From the NCBI RefSeq assembly GCF_014648175.1, contig NZ_BMQP01000002.1, positions 248,001-312,000 of the forward strand: DNA of 64,000 nucleotides. The letters are read 5' to 3'. Positions within the stretch are counted from its first letter, which is position 1; every line of letters begins with the position of its first letter. Shown piece by piece: positions 1-9,560 of this stretch. The position numbers and the translations under genes were made by a program. Source of the DNA: Planobispora rosea. Its GTDB lineage: Bacteria; Actinomycetota; Actinomycetes; Streptosporangiales; Streptosporangiaceae. The notes beneath the pieces were generated by a model, which searched no databases, had not been told where the DNA came from, and worked only from the letters and a program-made list of their open reading frames with translations.

Positions 1-336
1 GCGCCAGGCGGCGGGCCGGTCGGCGATCACCGCCAGGATGAGGTCCACGTCGTTGTCCGGGCCGGCCCACTGGGGCGCGAAGTCGCGCCGGTACAGCCAG
101 GACGCCACGGCCGCCGCGCCGCCGAAGACGGCGGCGCCCGCCACCCGCAGCGCGATCCCGTAGCCGACCAGGTCGTCGTCCCACCGCTCGAACCGGCCGC
201 GCAGTTCCTTCAGCAACTCCGGCAGCCGGGCGGCGACCTCCTTGCGGCCGTCGTCGTCCAGTGCCCTGACCCGCGCGGCGAGCCGGTCGGCCCGCCGCGT
301 CTCGATCAGCTTCCTGATCTCGCCCCAGTGATCCAT
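1..336 (-). CDS. Hypothetical protein, N-terminal part (runs off window)
   Basis: The leftward frame opens at an ATG (beginning MDHWGEIRKLIETRRADRL) and stays open for 112 codons to the window edge, so the C-terminus is missing. The visible part is helical and charged: an N-terminal region with a (L)DDDGRKEVAARLPELLKEL segment, then a small hydrophobic patch (GYGIALRVAGAAVFGGAAAV) and a tryptophan-containing stretch. The layout, short helical repeats that count or score residues, reminds me of actinobacterial DUF6493-type proteins, but this is a weak resemblance and no catalytic motif is visible. It is separated from argG by about 80 bases and probably has its own promoter. Confidence 0.6.
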   Translation of the reverse strand, partial: MDHWGEIRKLIETRRADRLAARVRALDDDGRKEVAARLPELLKELRGRFERWDDDLVGYGIALRVAGAAVFGGAAAVASWLYRRDFAPQWAGPDNDVDLILAVIADRPAAWR

Positions 337-414
337 GGCGCGGACACTAACCAGCCGCGCCGACACTTCCGGCCGCCCGGAGGCGCCCCCGCGCGGCGGG
401 GACGCCGGTCTCCG

Positions 415-1935
<1,521 letters not shown>

Positions 1936-1945
1936 TCATGTGACC

Positions 1946-2485
1946 ATGACGGAGAAGTCGACACCTGAACGCCTGTCCTGGGCGGTGGAGACACTGGAGC
2001 TCACGCCGTCCGACCGGGTCCTGGAGATCGGATGCGGACGCGGCGTCGCGGCCGCGCTCGTCCTCGGCCGCCTTGAGGGAGGGTCCCTCACCGCCATCGA
2101 CCGTTCGGGCACGGCCGTCGAGGCGGCCAGGCTGCGCAACGGCGAGCACGTGACGGCGGGCAGGGCGCGCTTCCTGGTGGCGGCGCTGGAGGACGCCGGG
2201 TTCGCCGACGCCTCCTTCGACAAGATCTTCTCGGTCAACGTCAACCTGTTCTGGACGCGCTCCCCCGCGCGGGAACTGGCCGCCCTGCGCCGCTGGCTCG
2301 CTCCCGGCGGGAGCCTCCACCTGTGCTGGGAGCCGCCCGGACCGGGGCGGGCGAGAGAGATCGCCGCCAAGGTGGCGCCGGTCCTGGAGGAGCACGGCTT
2401 CGAGACCGCCGTCCTGAACGGCCGGACCTCCACCGCGACCGACCTGGTGTGCGTCGTGGGCAGGCCCCGTACCGGAACCGCCTGA
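1946..2485 (+). CDS. Class I SAM-dependent methyltransferase
   Basis: A 179-residue Rossmann-fold methyltransferase. Motif I (RVLEIGCGRGVAAALV) sits about residues 25-40, an acidic residue follows strand 2 (LTAIDRS), and a motif after strand 4/5 reads FDKIFSVNVNLFWT then LAPGGSLHLCWEPP. The substrate cannot be read from the sequence; close relatives are annotated as small-molecule methyltransferases of the Methyltransf_11/25 type. It is divergent from argG and shares the intergenic region. The ATG at 1946 fits the family N-terminus; an in-frame ATG at 1925 is possible, and neither has a good ribosome binding site. Confidence 0.8.
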   Translation: MTEKSTPERLSWAVETLELTPSDRVLEIGCGRGVAAALVLGRLEGGSLTAIDRSGTAVEAARLRNGEHVTAGRARFLVAALEDAGFADASFDKIFSVNVNLFWTRSPARELAALRRWLAPGGSLHLCWEPPGPGRAREIAAKVAPVLEEHGFETAVLNGRTSTATDLVCVVGRPRTGTA

Positions 2486-2575
2486 CCGTCCCGGGTGCCG
2501 GCGTCACCCGCCTCGGGATCTCAGCTCCGTCCGCGAATGACGCCGTCCATCCCCGCCCGGGACACCGGTGGGCCC

Positions 2576-3787
2576 CTACGCCGGCGCCGGACCGCCGTCC
2601 GGCTCGCCGGTACCTGGGCCGGCAGTCCCCGGCACCTGGCCCAGTTCGCTTCCGCCGGTGACCGGGCTGGTACTCGGGCCGGCGCCCGGTTCGCTTTCAC
2701 CGGTGACCGCATCCGGCTCCCTGACCGGTTCGCTGAGCTGTTCGCGCAAGTAGTTCCAGAGCACGGCGACGAGCGCGGCTGCCGGCACCGCGAGCAGGCT
2801 GCCGATGATGCCCGCCAGGCTGCCGCCGAGCGCGACCGCGAGCAGCACCACCGCCGCGTGCAGTCCCAGCCCTCGGCTCTGCACCATGGGCTGGAAGACA
2901 TTCCCTTCGAGCTGCTGCACCACGATGATGAGGGCCAGCACGATGAGCGCGTCGGTCAGGCCGTTGGACACCAGGGCGATGAGCACGGCCACGAAGCCGG
3001 CGAAAAGGGCGCCGACGATCGGCACGAACGCCGACACGAACGTCAGGACGGCCAGCGGAAGCACCAGGGGTACACCGACGATCCACAGGCCCAGCCCGAT
3101 CAGGACGGCGTCCAGCAGGCCGACGAAGGCCTGGGAGCGGACGAACGCCCCCAGGGTGTCCCAGCCGCGCGTGGCGACGGCCGGGACGTCGGTCGCGAGG
3201 CGGCCGGGCAGCTGACGGGTCAGCCAGGGCAGGAAGCGAGGGCCGTCCTTCAGGAAGAAGAACATCAGGAAGAGGGCCAGCACCGTGGTGATGAGGCCGT
3301 TGACCACCGTGCCCACGCCGGTGAGCGTGGCGGTGACGATGCCGCCGACGCTGCCCTGAATGCGGGCGACCGCCGTGTCGAGCGCCCGGGTGATCTCGTC
3401 GTCGCCGATGTTCAGCGGCGGACCGGCTGCCCATTCCCGTATCTGCTGGATGCCGTTGACCACGCCGGTGGTGAGTTCGCCGGACTGGGACGCGACCGGC
3501 ACGGCGATCAGCACGATGATGCCCGCCGCCAGCACGAGGAACAGCACGGTCACAACCGACGCGGCCAGGGCCGGGCGCCATCCGTGCCGGCGCAGGAAGC
3601 GCGCGGGCGGCCAGGTCAGCGTGGTCAGCAGCAGAGCGACGATCACCGGCCACACGATCGGCCACATCCGTCCCAGCAACCACAGAGCCGCCGCGGTCAT
3701 CAGCAGCACCAGGAGCAACTCCAGGGAGATGCGGGCCGAGACGCGCAGTGCGGCTCGGGTCTTCGCGGAGTTCAGGGTGGTGGGCAT
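2576..3787 (-). CDS. AI-2E family transporter (UPF0118-type permease)
   Basis: Polytopic membrane protein of 403 residues. Hydrophobic helices cluster at residues ~20-60 (MTAAALWLLGRMWPIVWPVI), ~75-100, ~150-180 and then four to five helices from ~205 to ~345, with the characteristic family stretch FFFLKDGPRFLPWLTRQLPG and later QQLEGNVFQPMVQSRGLGLH. Family members are linked to export of autoinducer-2 or to Na+/H+ exchange, so the substrate here is open. The C-terminal ~50 residues form a proline/glycine-rich cytoplasmic tail with repeated TG-SE/P-G motifs, longer than usual. It converges on the methyltransferase gene and stands alone. Confidence 0.88.
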   Translation of the reverse strand: MPTTLNSAKTRAALRVSARISLELLLVLLMTAAALWLLGRMWPIVWPVIVALLLTTLTWPPARFLRRHGWRPALAASVVTVLFLVLAAGIIVLIAVPVASQSGELTTGVVNGIQQIREWAAGPPLNIGDDEITRALDTAVARIQGSVGGIVTATLTGVGTVVNGLITTVLALFLMFFFLKDGPRFLPWLTRQLPGRLATDVPAVATRGWDTLGAFVRSQAFVGLLDAVLIGLGLWIVGVPLVLPLAVLTFVSAFVPIVGALFAGFVAVLIALVSNGLTDALIVLALIIVVQQLEGNVFQPMVQSRGLGLHAAVVLLAVALGGSLAGIIGSLLAVPAAALVAVLWNYLREQLSEPVREPDAVTGESEPGAGPSTSPVTGGSELGQVPGTAGPGTGEPDGGPAPA

Positions 3788-3866
3788 GAGATCACTTTAG
3801 GGTGCCCGGTGAGCGGAATCACTCACACCGGTGGGCCGGCGGAGCCGGAGCCGCCCGGCTGGCGGG

Positions 3867-4907
3867 TCAGAGAACGCCCCACCGCGCGCCGACGCCGGCT
3901 CCGGCCCGCACCGCCGACGGCACACCCGCCGGATCGTCGACGGTGTAGGCGTAGTAGGTACGCGGCTCGACGACCGTGCCCGCCGTCTCCGGAGTGCCCG
4001 AGTTCACGTAGATGTTGTTGCGTTGCACGGCCCGGCCCGGACCGCTGTCAGCGTAACCGCTGGCAGAGAAGAGCGGGTGGGGGACGTCCTGGAAGTAGTT
4101 GCCCTCCACCAGCACCCCGGCGTTCTCCGTCGAGGCCACGCCGTACAGCTCGTTGCCCAGGAAGTAGTTGTTGAAGACGTGGACCGGCTCACCGAAGCGG
4201 ACACGGGGGTGGCGCTGGCGGCTGTTGTCGAAGAAGTTGTGGTGGATGGTCACCTTGAGCCGGCCGACGTCGGTACCCGCGGCGCCGTCGGAGTGGCTGA
4301 TCAGCATGCTCTTGTCGGAGCGGTCGAAGTGGTTCCACGACACGGTGACGTAGTCGGCGCCGCGCACCACGTCGATGGAGCCGTCGACCGCGCCGGAGAA
4401 GGTGTTGTGGTCGATCCAGATGTGGTGCGACTCACGGCCGACGTTGACGGCGTCGTCCTCGGCGCGGGTGAAGCGGAGGTTGCGCACGATCACGTTGTAG
4501 GACCGGTAGAAGTCCAGGCCGCCGCCGGTGATGTGGCCGGAGGTGCCGACGCCGATGATGGTCTTGTTGGGCCGTACGCCCTGCTTGCTGGTGATGGCGA
4601 TGGTGCCCGCCACCCGGATGACGAGGGTCTCCTTGCTGTCGATGTACTCCAGGAACTCCTCGGCGGTGGTGGCGGTGACCGTGCGCCCGCCGGCGCCTCC
4701 GGTGGTGCCGTTCTGGCCGAGGGCGTTGACGGAGGCGAAACCGACGGGCCCGTCGGCCAGAGCCGTCCCGGCCGCCGGGGAGGCCGGGGATGATGCGCCG
4801 GCGAGCGCGGGAGCCGGGACGCCGCCTTGGGTGAGCAGCACGGCGAGGACGGCCGCGCCGAGCGCCGTACGGCGCCGGGTCGTTCGGAGGATGAGGGTCC
4901 GGAGCAT
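3867..4907 (-). CDS. Secreted pectate lyase, polysaccharide lyase family 1 (third gene of leftward run)
   Basis: Extracellular enzyme cleaving polygalacturonate by beta-elimination with Ca2+. 346 residues: an N-terminal signal peptide (MLRTLILRTTRR, then a hydrophobic core ending near PALA), then the PL1 parallel beta-helix beginning GFASVNALGQNGTTGGAGG. PL1 hallmarks are present: HHIWIDHNTFSG with the downstream D in GSIDVVRG, TVSWNHF, K in KSMLISHSD, and the catalytic arginine region RQRHPRVRFGEPVHVFNNYF. Start chosen at the ATG preceded by AAAGGCAGG. It lies 179 bases after the next lyase gene, so may be read through from it or have its own promoter. The C-terminus ends ARWGVL where paralogues end GVGKI. 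Confidence 0.93.
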   Translation of the reverse strand: MLRTLILRTTRRRTALGAAVLAVLLTQGGVPAPALAGASSPASPAAGTALADGPVGFASVNALGQNGTTGGAGGRTVTATTAEEFLEYIDSKETLVIRVAGTIAITSKQGVRPNKTIIGVGTSGHITGGGLDFYRSYNVIVRNLRFTRAEDDAVNVGRESHHIWIDHNTFSGAVDGSIDVVRGADYVTVSWNHFDRSDKSMLISHSDGAAGTDVGRLKVTIHHNFFDNSRQRHPRVRFGEPVHVFNNYFLGNELYGVASTENAGVLVEGNYFQDVPHPLFSASGYADSGPGRAVQRNNIYVNSGTPETAGTVVEPRTYYAYTVDDPAGVPSAVRAGAGVGARWGVL

Positions 4908-5086
4908 GAGCCTGCCTTTCGGATGAGGGATGCGCCCCGCCCGGCGGGAGGCGTCCTCGCCGGGCGGGGGTGTCACGATGATGGCCGGGGCGGTGGGTCA
5001 CGATCGGTGGGTCACGGCCGGTGGGGCCGGCGGTAGGGGTGCCGGAGGCTGTGGGATCACGGCCGGTGAGGCCGGAGGCGGCGGAA
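4908..5086. repeat. Intergenic region with short imperfect repeats between pectate lyase genes
   Basis: GC-rich spacer containing several imperfect copies of the motif GGTCACGGCCGGTG / GGATCACGGCCGGTGAGGCC (roughly 4995-5075). These could form stem-loops that act as a processing site or partial terminator between the second and third genes of the run. No clear promoter hexamers are seen. Confidence 0.35.
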
Positions 5087-6130
5087 TCAGAGACCGATCT
5101 TGCCGACGCCCGCTCCGGCGGTGACGATCGCCGGGACGCTGCCGGGGTCGTCGACGGTGTAGGCGTAGTAGGTGCGCGGCTCGACGACCGTGCCGGCCGT
5201 CTGCGGCGTGCCGGAGTTCACGTAGCGGTTGTTCCGCTCGACGACCCGGCCGGGGCCGCTCTTGTCGTAACCGACGTGGACGGGGTGGGCGACGTTCTCG
5301 AAGTAGTTGCCCTCCACCAGCACGCCCGCGTTCTCCGTCGAGGCCACGCCGTACAGGGCGTTGTTCCGGTAGTAGTTGTTGAGGACGTGCACCGGCTCGG
5401 CGAAGCGCACGCGGGGATGGCGCTGGTCGGTGCCGTCGAAGAAGTTGTGGTGGTAGGTCACCCGGAGCTTGCCGATGTCGGCGGTGTGGTTGTCGGAGTG
5501 GCCGAGCAGCAGCGTCTTGCTGTGGTGGTGGAAGCGGTTCCACGAGACCGTGACGAAGTCCGACTCCCGCTTGATGTCGAGCAGGCCGTCATAGCCGCCG
5601 GAGAAGTCGTTGTGGTCGATCCAGACGTGGTGCGCCTTGTTGGTGACACTGACGGAGTCGTCCGACGCGCCGGTGAACCGGATGTTCCGGATGATCACAT
5701 TGTTGCCCGGGCGGGTCGTCGAACCGAGCTGGAGGCCGCCGCCGGTGATCTCCGCGGTCGTGCCCACGCCGAGGATGCTCTTGTCGGCGACCACGGTGAT
5801 CATGTCGTCGATCGCGATCCGGCCGGCGACCCGGATGACGTAGGGGCCGCGCCGCCCCGCGTAGTCCTCCAGCTCGGCCGCCGTGGTCACGGTCACCGTG
5901 GGGCCGCCGGCGCCGCCCGTGGTCCCGTTGCGGCCGAGGGCGTTGACCGAGGCGAAGCCCGTCGGCGTGTCGGCGGCGGACAGGGTCGTGCCCGCGCCGG
6001 TCCGACCGGGATGCGCGCCGGCCTGGACGGCGGTGCCCGCGCCGGTGAGCGCGGCGACGAGGAGGGCGGTCGCGGACAGGGCGGTGGTCAGGCGCCGCAG
6101 GCCCGGGCCGCGGCGGGTGCTGGTGCTCAT
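5087..6130 (-). CDS. Secreted pectate lyase, polysaccharide lyase family 1 (second gene of leftward run)
   Basis: 347-residue PL1 enzyme. The signal peptide carries an RR-rich n-region (STSTRRGPGLRR) and a hydrophobic core ALSATALLVAALTGAG, with cleavage near AVQA-GA. The mature domain starts GFASVNALGRNGTTGGAGG. Calcium and catalytic regions are intact: AHHVWIDHNDFSGGYDGLLD, TVSWNRFHHHSKTLLLGHSD, and QRHPRVRFAEPVHVLNNYY. It begins only 5 bases after the stop of the upstream lyase, with GAGG before the ATG, so the two are co-transcribed. It shares most conserved segments with both neighbours, which points to tandem duplication. Confidence 0.94.
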   Translation of the reverse strand: MSTSTRRGPGLRRLTTALSATALLVAALTGAGTAVQAGAHPGRTGAGTTLSAADTPTGFASVNALGRNGTTGGAGGPTVTVTTAAELEDYAGRRGPYVIRVAGRIAIDDMITVVADKSILGVGTTAEITGGGLQLGSTTRPGNNVIIRNIRFTGASDDSVSVTNKAHHVWIDHNDFSGGYDGLLDIKRESDFVTVSWNRFHHHSKTLLLGHSDNHTADIGKLRVTYHHNFFDGTDQRHPRVRFAEPVHVLNNYYRNNALYGVASTENAGVLVEGNYFENVAHPVHVGYDKSGPGRVVERNNRYVNSGTPQTAGTVVEPRTYYAYTVDDPGSVPAIVTAGAGVGKIGL

Positions 6131-6135
6131 CTGCC

Positions 6136-7254
6136 TCAGATCTTTCCGACCCCGGCGCCGGCGGCCACGATGGCCGGCACATCGGCGGCGGGGTCCGCGG
6201 TGTACGGGTAGTAGGTGCGCGGCTCGGTCACGACGCCGCGGGTCTCGATGGGGTGGTTGCAGGCGACGAGGATGTTGCCGCGCTCGACCAGCCGGCCGAG
6301 ATCGCCGCTGAAGTCCACCCGGCCGGGGTTGTTGACGCTGTAGAAGTAGTTGTTCTCCACCAGGACTCCGGCGTCGTAGGTGGAGGCGACGCCGTAGCTG
6401 TTGTCCCGGTAGTAGTTGTTGTAGACGTGCACCACGGCGGCGAAGCGCACCCGGGGATGGCGCTGGTCGGAGGCGTCGAAGTAGTTGTGGTGGTAGGTCA
6501 CGCGCAGCCGGCCGATGTCCTGCGGCCCGGCGTCCTCGTCGTGGGAGAGCAGCAGTGTCTTGTCGTGGTCGTGGAAGCGGTTCCACGAGACGGTCACGAA
6601 GTCGGAGCCGCGCTTGATGTCGACCGCCCCGTCGTCCCCGTTGGAGAAGTCGTTGTGGTCGATCCAGATGTGATGGCTGAACATCTGCACGTTGATCATG
6701 TCGTCGGTGGCGCCGGAGAACGCGATGTTCCGGATGATGACGTTGTGCACGGCCCCGGCGGGCGGTGAGGTGACGTCGTCGTCGACGGGCAGGCCGATGT
6801 TGAGCCCGCCGCCGGTCAGGGCGGCGCCGGAGCCCAGGCCGACGATGGTCTTGTCCGAGGTGACGTCGTGCATGCCGTCGGTTCTGCCGGTGGGCAGGGT
6901 GATCCTGCCGGAGACCTGGATGACGTACGGCCCCGGCCGGGCGATGTAGTCGAGGAACTGCGCGGTGGTGGTCACCGTGACGACGGGCCCGCCGGCGCCC
7001 CCGGTGGTGCCGTTCTGGCCGAGGGCGTTGACGGTGGCGAAACCGACGGGCCCGTCGGCCGGGGCGGCGGCCGGGACGACGGGAGGCTCCCCGTGCGCGG
7101 CGGCGCGGGCGGCGGGGACCGCGGAGCCGGCCAGGAGCGCGATCAGGACGGCTGCGCCGGCGGCGAGCGCCGTCAGCCGTTCGCGGTACGGGATGCGGGA
7201 TGCCGCGCAACCGGATGGGGCCACCGGCGCGGGAACGGATGATTCGAATGTCAT
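6136..7254 (-). CDS. Secreted pectate lyase, polysaccharide lyase family 1 (first gene of leftward operon)
   Basis: 372-residue PL1 enzyme with a longer n-region before the signal hydrophobic core (ALAAGAAVLIALLAGSAVPAARA). The mature domain opens GFATVNALGQNGTTGGAGG and contains SHHIWIDHNDFSNGDDGAVD, TVSWNRFHDHDKTLLLSHDE, and DQRHPRVRFAAVVHVYNNYY. A subsite loop, GLPVDDDVTSPPAGAVHN, is shared with the LamG-fused lyase at 7816 but missing from the other two, so this gene and that one form one subfamily. It is the promoter-proximal member; the promoter at 7513-7541 with a LacI-type operator controls it and probably the two lyases downstream. Confidence 0.94.
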   Translation of the reverse strand: MTFESSVPAPVAPSGCAASRIPYRERLTALAAGAAVLIALLAGSAVPAARAAAHGEPPVVPAAAPADGPVGFATVNALGQNGTTGGAGGPVVTVTTTAQFLDYIARPGPYVIQVSGRITLPTGRTDGMHDVTSDKTIVGLGSGAALTGGGLNIGLPVDDDVTSPPAGAVHNVIIRNIAFSGATDDMINVQMFSHHIWIDHNDFSNGDDGAVDIKRGSDFVTVSWNRFHDHDKTLLLSHDEDAGPQDIGRLRVTYHHNYFDASDQRHPRVRFAAVVHVYNNYYRDNSYGVASTYDAGVLVENNYFYSVNNPGRVDFSGDLGRLVERGNILVACNHPIETRGVVTEPRTYYPYTADPAADVPAIVAAGAGVGKI

Positions 7255-7486
7255 TTATCGCCTGCTTTCTGGGCGTTCTCCGCACATGCCGCGGCCATTC
7301 CATGGCTGTTCGGCCGCGGTCACCGTACGGAGCGACGGCGACGGCGACGGCGTCGCGAGCACCTGTCGCAGGCACGCCGTGGAGCCGGTCGGGTACGGGA
7401 CACGGCGGAGCGCACCCCGGAGGCGGACACCCTCAGCCGGACAGGGGCGAGGGGATCGGGCACCGTCCCTTCCCATCGGAGATGAT

Positions 7487-7541
7487 GGAAAGCGCTTTCC
7501 TTGACTAGGGGGAACGTACTTTAACAACTCAGCTCAGTCAA
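7487..7541 (-). promoter_or_regulatory. Promoter and LacI-type operator of the pectate lyase operon
   Basis: Minus strand: TTGACT (7536-7541), 17-base spacer, TACGTT (7513-7518), then the perfect palindrome GGAAAGCGCTTTCC at 7487-7500, centred about 13 bases after the predicted start point. A CG-centred palindrome of this kind just downstream of +1 is typical of LacI/GalR-family repression. The cognate repressor is not adjacent. Confidence 0.7.
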
Positions 7542-7690
7542 TGGTGAAGCGGCCGGAAATCCCGCCATCCCCCCGGCAGGAGCGGCGCCCGCACTTCCAG
7601 CCGGCACTCCCCGCATCTCTTCCGACGGCTTCCACCTGGGAGAACGTCCGCCCCTTCAGAGCAGACCGCCGCATGGGCACGAATGGGCAC

Positions 7691-7745
7691 TTGACCCCTC
7701 CCGCCGGGAGGCGTACAAGTGCGGAAGACCTGGACAGCGCTTTCC
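7691..7745 (+). promoter_or_regulatory. Promoter and LacI-type operator of the LamG-pectate lyase gene
   Basis: TTGACC (7691-7696), 17-base spacer and TACAAG (7714-7719), followed by GGACAGCGCTTTCC at 7732-7745, one base different from the perfect palindrome of the divergent promoter. The operator again lies just past the predicted start point. The matching architecture suggests one regulator for all four lyases. Confidence 0.65.
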
Positions 7746-7815
7746 CTGACTTCGTACCAGAGCGTCCGGCCGGGTCCGCACGGCCGTGCGCACCGGCGGA
7801 ACGGGAGGTTCCACA

Positions 7816-9465
7816 GTGCGAAGAAGGAAAGGGCGCAGGGCTGTCTCGCTGCTCGCCGCGTTCACGACGGCCGTCGCGGCCACGCTGCTCGGAGTGCTGA
7901 CCCTGGCCGCGGTGCCCAGCGCGTCCGCCGCCACACTGTTCGGCGACGACTTCGAGGACGGCGACGCCAACGGCTGGTCCCGGTCCGGCGGCAGCTGGTC
8001 CGTGGTCACCGACGGCTCCCGGGCGTACCGGCAGACCGGCACCAGCGCGGACGCCCGGGCCACCGCAGGTGCCGGCTGGGCGAACCAGGCGGTGCAGGCA
8101 CGGGTGAAGCCGATCGCGTTCAACGGCACCGGCCGGCACGTCGCGGTGCTGGCCAGGGCGCAGAGCACCAGCAGTTACTACTTCCTCGGCCTGAGCAACG
8201 CGGGCTCGGTCGTCCTGGGCAAGCGGACCGGCGGCGGCCCCGTGACCCTCGACTCGGCACCGGCGACGGTGACCGCGGGTACGTGGTACACCCTGCGGCT
8301 GGAGGCGTTCGGCACGACGCTGCGCGGTTTCGTCGGCGGCGTCGAAGTCGTCTCGGCGACGGACGCGTCCATCGCCTCCGGCAGGGCGGGCCTCGCCGGC
8401 CACTACGCGAGCGCCTCGTTCGACGACGTGCTGGTGACCGACGTCGCGGGACCGACCGGGCCACCGCCCTCCCCCACGGTCACCCCCACGGTCACCCCCA
8501 CGGTCACCCCCACGGTCACGGTGCCCCCGGGCTCCTGCCCCACCTCCGGGTCACCCGTCGGCTTCGCCTCGGTGAACGCCTGGGGCCAGAACGGCACCAC
8601 GGGAGGCGCGGGCGGGCCGACCGTCGAGGTCGACACGGCCGCCGAGCTGATCTCGGCGATCGGCCGGAGCGGCCCCCTGAACATCTGCGTGCGCGGGATG
8701 ATCACGGTCCCGGCGGGGATGCACAACGTCGCCTCGGACAAGACGATCGTGGGCATCGGCTCCGACGCCGGAATCAGCGGCGGCGGGCTCAACATCGGCC
8801 TGCCCGCCGACAACGCGGTGACCTCGCCGCCCGCCGACGCCGTGCACAACGTCATCATCCGCAACCTGACGTTCCGCGGCGCCGCCGACGACTCGATCAA
8901 CGTGCAGATGTTCTCCCACCACGTCTGGATCGACCACAACGACCTGTGCTGCGGCTACGACGGGCTGGTCGACATCAAGCGCGGCTCGTCGTACGTCACC
9001 GTGTCGTGGAACCACACCCACCGGCACACCAAGAACATGCTGCTCGGCCACGACGACGGCAACGCCGCGCAGGACACCGGCCGGCTGAAGGTGACCTACC
9101 ACCACAACTGGTTCGACCGCACGCCGCAGCGCAACCCGCGGGTACGGTTCGGTGAGCCGGTGCACGTGTTCAACAACTACTACCTGTACAACACCGACAC
9201 CGGGGTGGCCTGCCAGGCCAACGCCGGCTGCCTGGTCGAGGGCAACTACTTCGAGCGGGTCGAGGAGCCGGTGACGAACTCCTACGCCGGACCGGCCGGC
9301 CGGTGCGTCGCGCGCAACAACGTGTTCGTCGAGGATTCGGGCGCGCCCGACTGCAGCGGCAGCGTGCAGGAGGCCTCCGCCTACTACGGCTACACCCTCG
9401 ACGATCCGGCCTCCGTGAAGGCGATCGTCACCGCGGGCGCCGGAGTGGGGAAGATCGGAAGCTGA
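7816..9465 (+). CDS. Secreted pectate lyase (PL1) with N-terminal LamG/concanavalin-like domain
   Basis: 549 residues. A signal peptide (VRRRKGRRAVSLLAAF..., cleavage near SASA-AT) is followed by a ~185-residue beta-sandwich domain (LFGDDFEDGDANGWSRSGGS...HYASASFDDVLVTD) of the kind seen in LamG/DUF1080-like carbohydrate-binding modules. A linker of four PTVT units joins it to a PL1 catalytic domain (GFASVNAWGQNGTTGGAGG onward). The catalytic domain has HHVWIDHNDLCCGYDGLVD, TVSWNHTHRHTKNMLLGHDD and QRNPRVRFGEPVHVFNNYY. Extra cysteines (CC, GVACQANAGC, GRC, DC) suggest disulfides absent from the neighbours. GGGAGG lies 8 bases before the GTG; an upstream ATG at 7786 lacks such a site. The domain probably tethers the enzyme to plant cell wall polymer. 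Confidence 0.93.
   Translation: MRRRKGRRAVSLLAAFTTAVAATLLGVLTLAAVPSASAATLFGDDFEDGDANGWSRSGGSWSVVTDGSRAYRQTGTSADARATAGAGWANQAVQARVKPIAFNGTGRHVAVLARAQSTSSYYFLGLSNAGSVVLGKRTGGGPVTLDSAPATVTAGTWYTLRLEAFGTTLRGFVGGVEVVSATDASIASGRAGLAGHYASASFDDVLVTDVAGPTGPPPSPTVTPTVTPTVTPTVTVPPGSCPTSGSPVGFASVNAWGQNGTTGGAGGPTVEVDTAAELISAIGRSGPLNICVRGMITVPAGMHNVASDKTIVGIGSDAGISGGGLNIGLPADNAVTSPPADAVHNVIIRNLTFRGAADDSINVQMFSHHVWIDHNDLCCGYDGLVDIKRGSSYVTVSWNHTHRHTKNMLLGHDDGNAAQDTGRLKVTYHHNWFDRTPQRNPRVRFGEPVHVFNNYYLYNTDTGVACQANAGCLVEGNYFERVEEPVTNSYAGPAGRCVARNNVFVEDSGAPDCSGSVQEASAYYGYTLDDPASVKAIVTAGAGVGKIGS
8471..8518 (+). repeat. Four 12-base tandem repeats encoding the PTVT linker
   Basis: Four consecutive identical units of CCCCCACGGTCA code for the threonine/proline linker between lectin-like and lyase domains. 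Identical units make the linker length prone to slippage between strains. Confidence 0.9.
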
Positions 9466-9488
9466 CCTCCCCGCCCCACCGCCGGACC

Positions 9489-9535
9489 GGCCGGGGCGCC
9501 TCCGGTGCACTCCCACCGGGGGCGACCCGGCCGAC
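9489..9535. terminator. Possible bidirectional terminator between converging genes
   Basis: GC-rich convergent spacer in which CCGGTG and CACCGG can pair inside a larger imperfect pairing of GGCCGGGGCGCC with GGGCGACCCGGCC. There is no T-tract. Placed between the ends of the lyase and phosphatase genes, it is a reasonable terminator candidate. Confidence 0.35.
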
Positions 9536-9560
9536 CGGCGGCCGGGATCCCTCCCGGCTC

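Larger units (their letters stand above)
7255..7815. other. Divergent control region between the leftward lyase operon and the rightward lyase
   Basis: The only gene-free stretch above 300 bases. It holds two back-to-back promoters with LacI-type operators (7487-7541 and 7691-7745), a leftward untranslated leader of about 250 bases (7255-7506) and a rightward leader of about 90 bases. I see no convincing coding frame in it. The long leftward leader is unusual and contains no obvious riboswitch fold. Confidence 0.6.

Noticed and set aside
5087-7375. 762-codon leftward frame suggesting a fused double pectate lyase
   Set aside because: The upstream part is out of frame with the first lyase; each lyase has its own start, signal peptide and stop, 5 bases apart.
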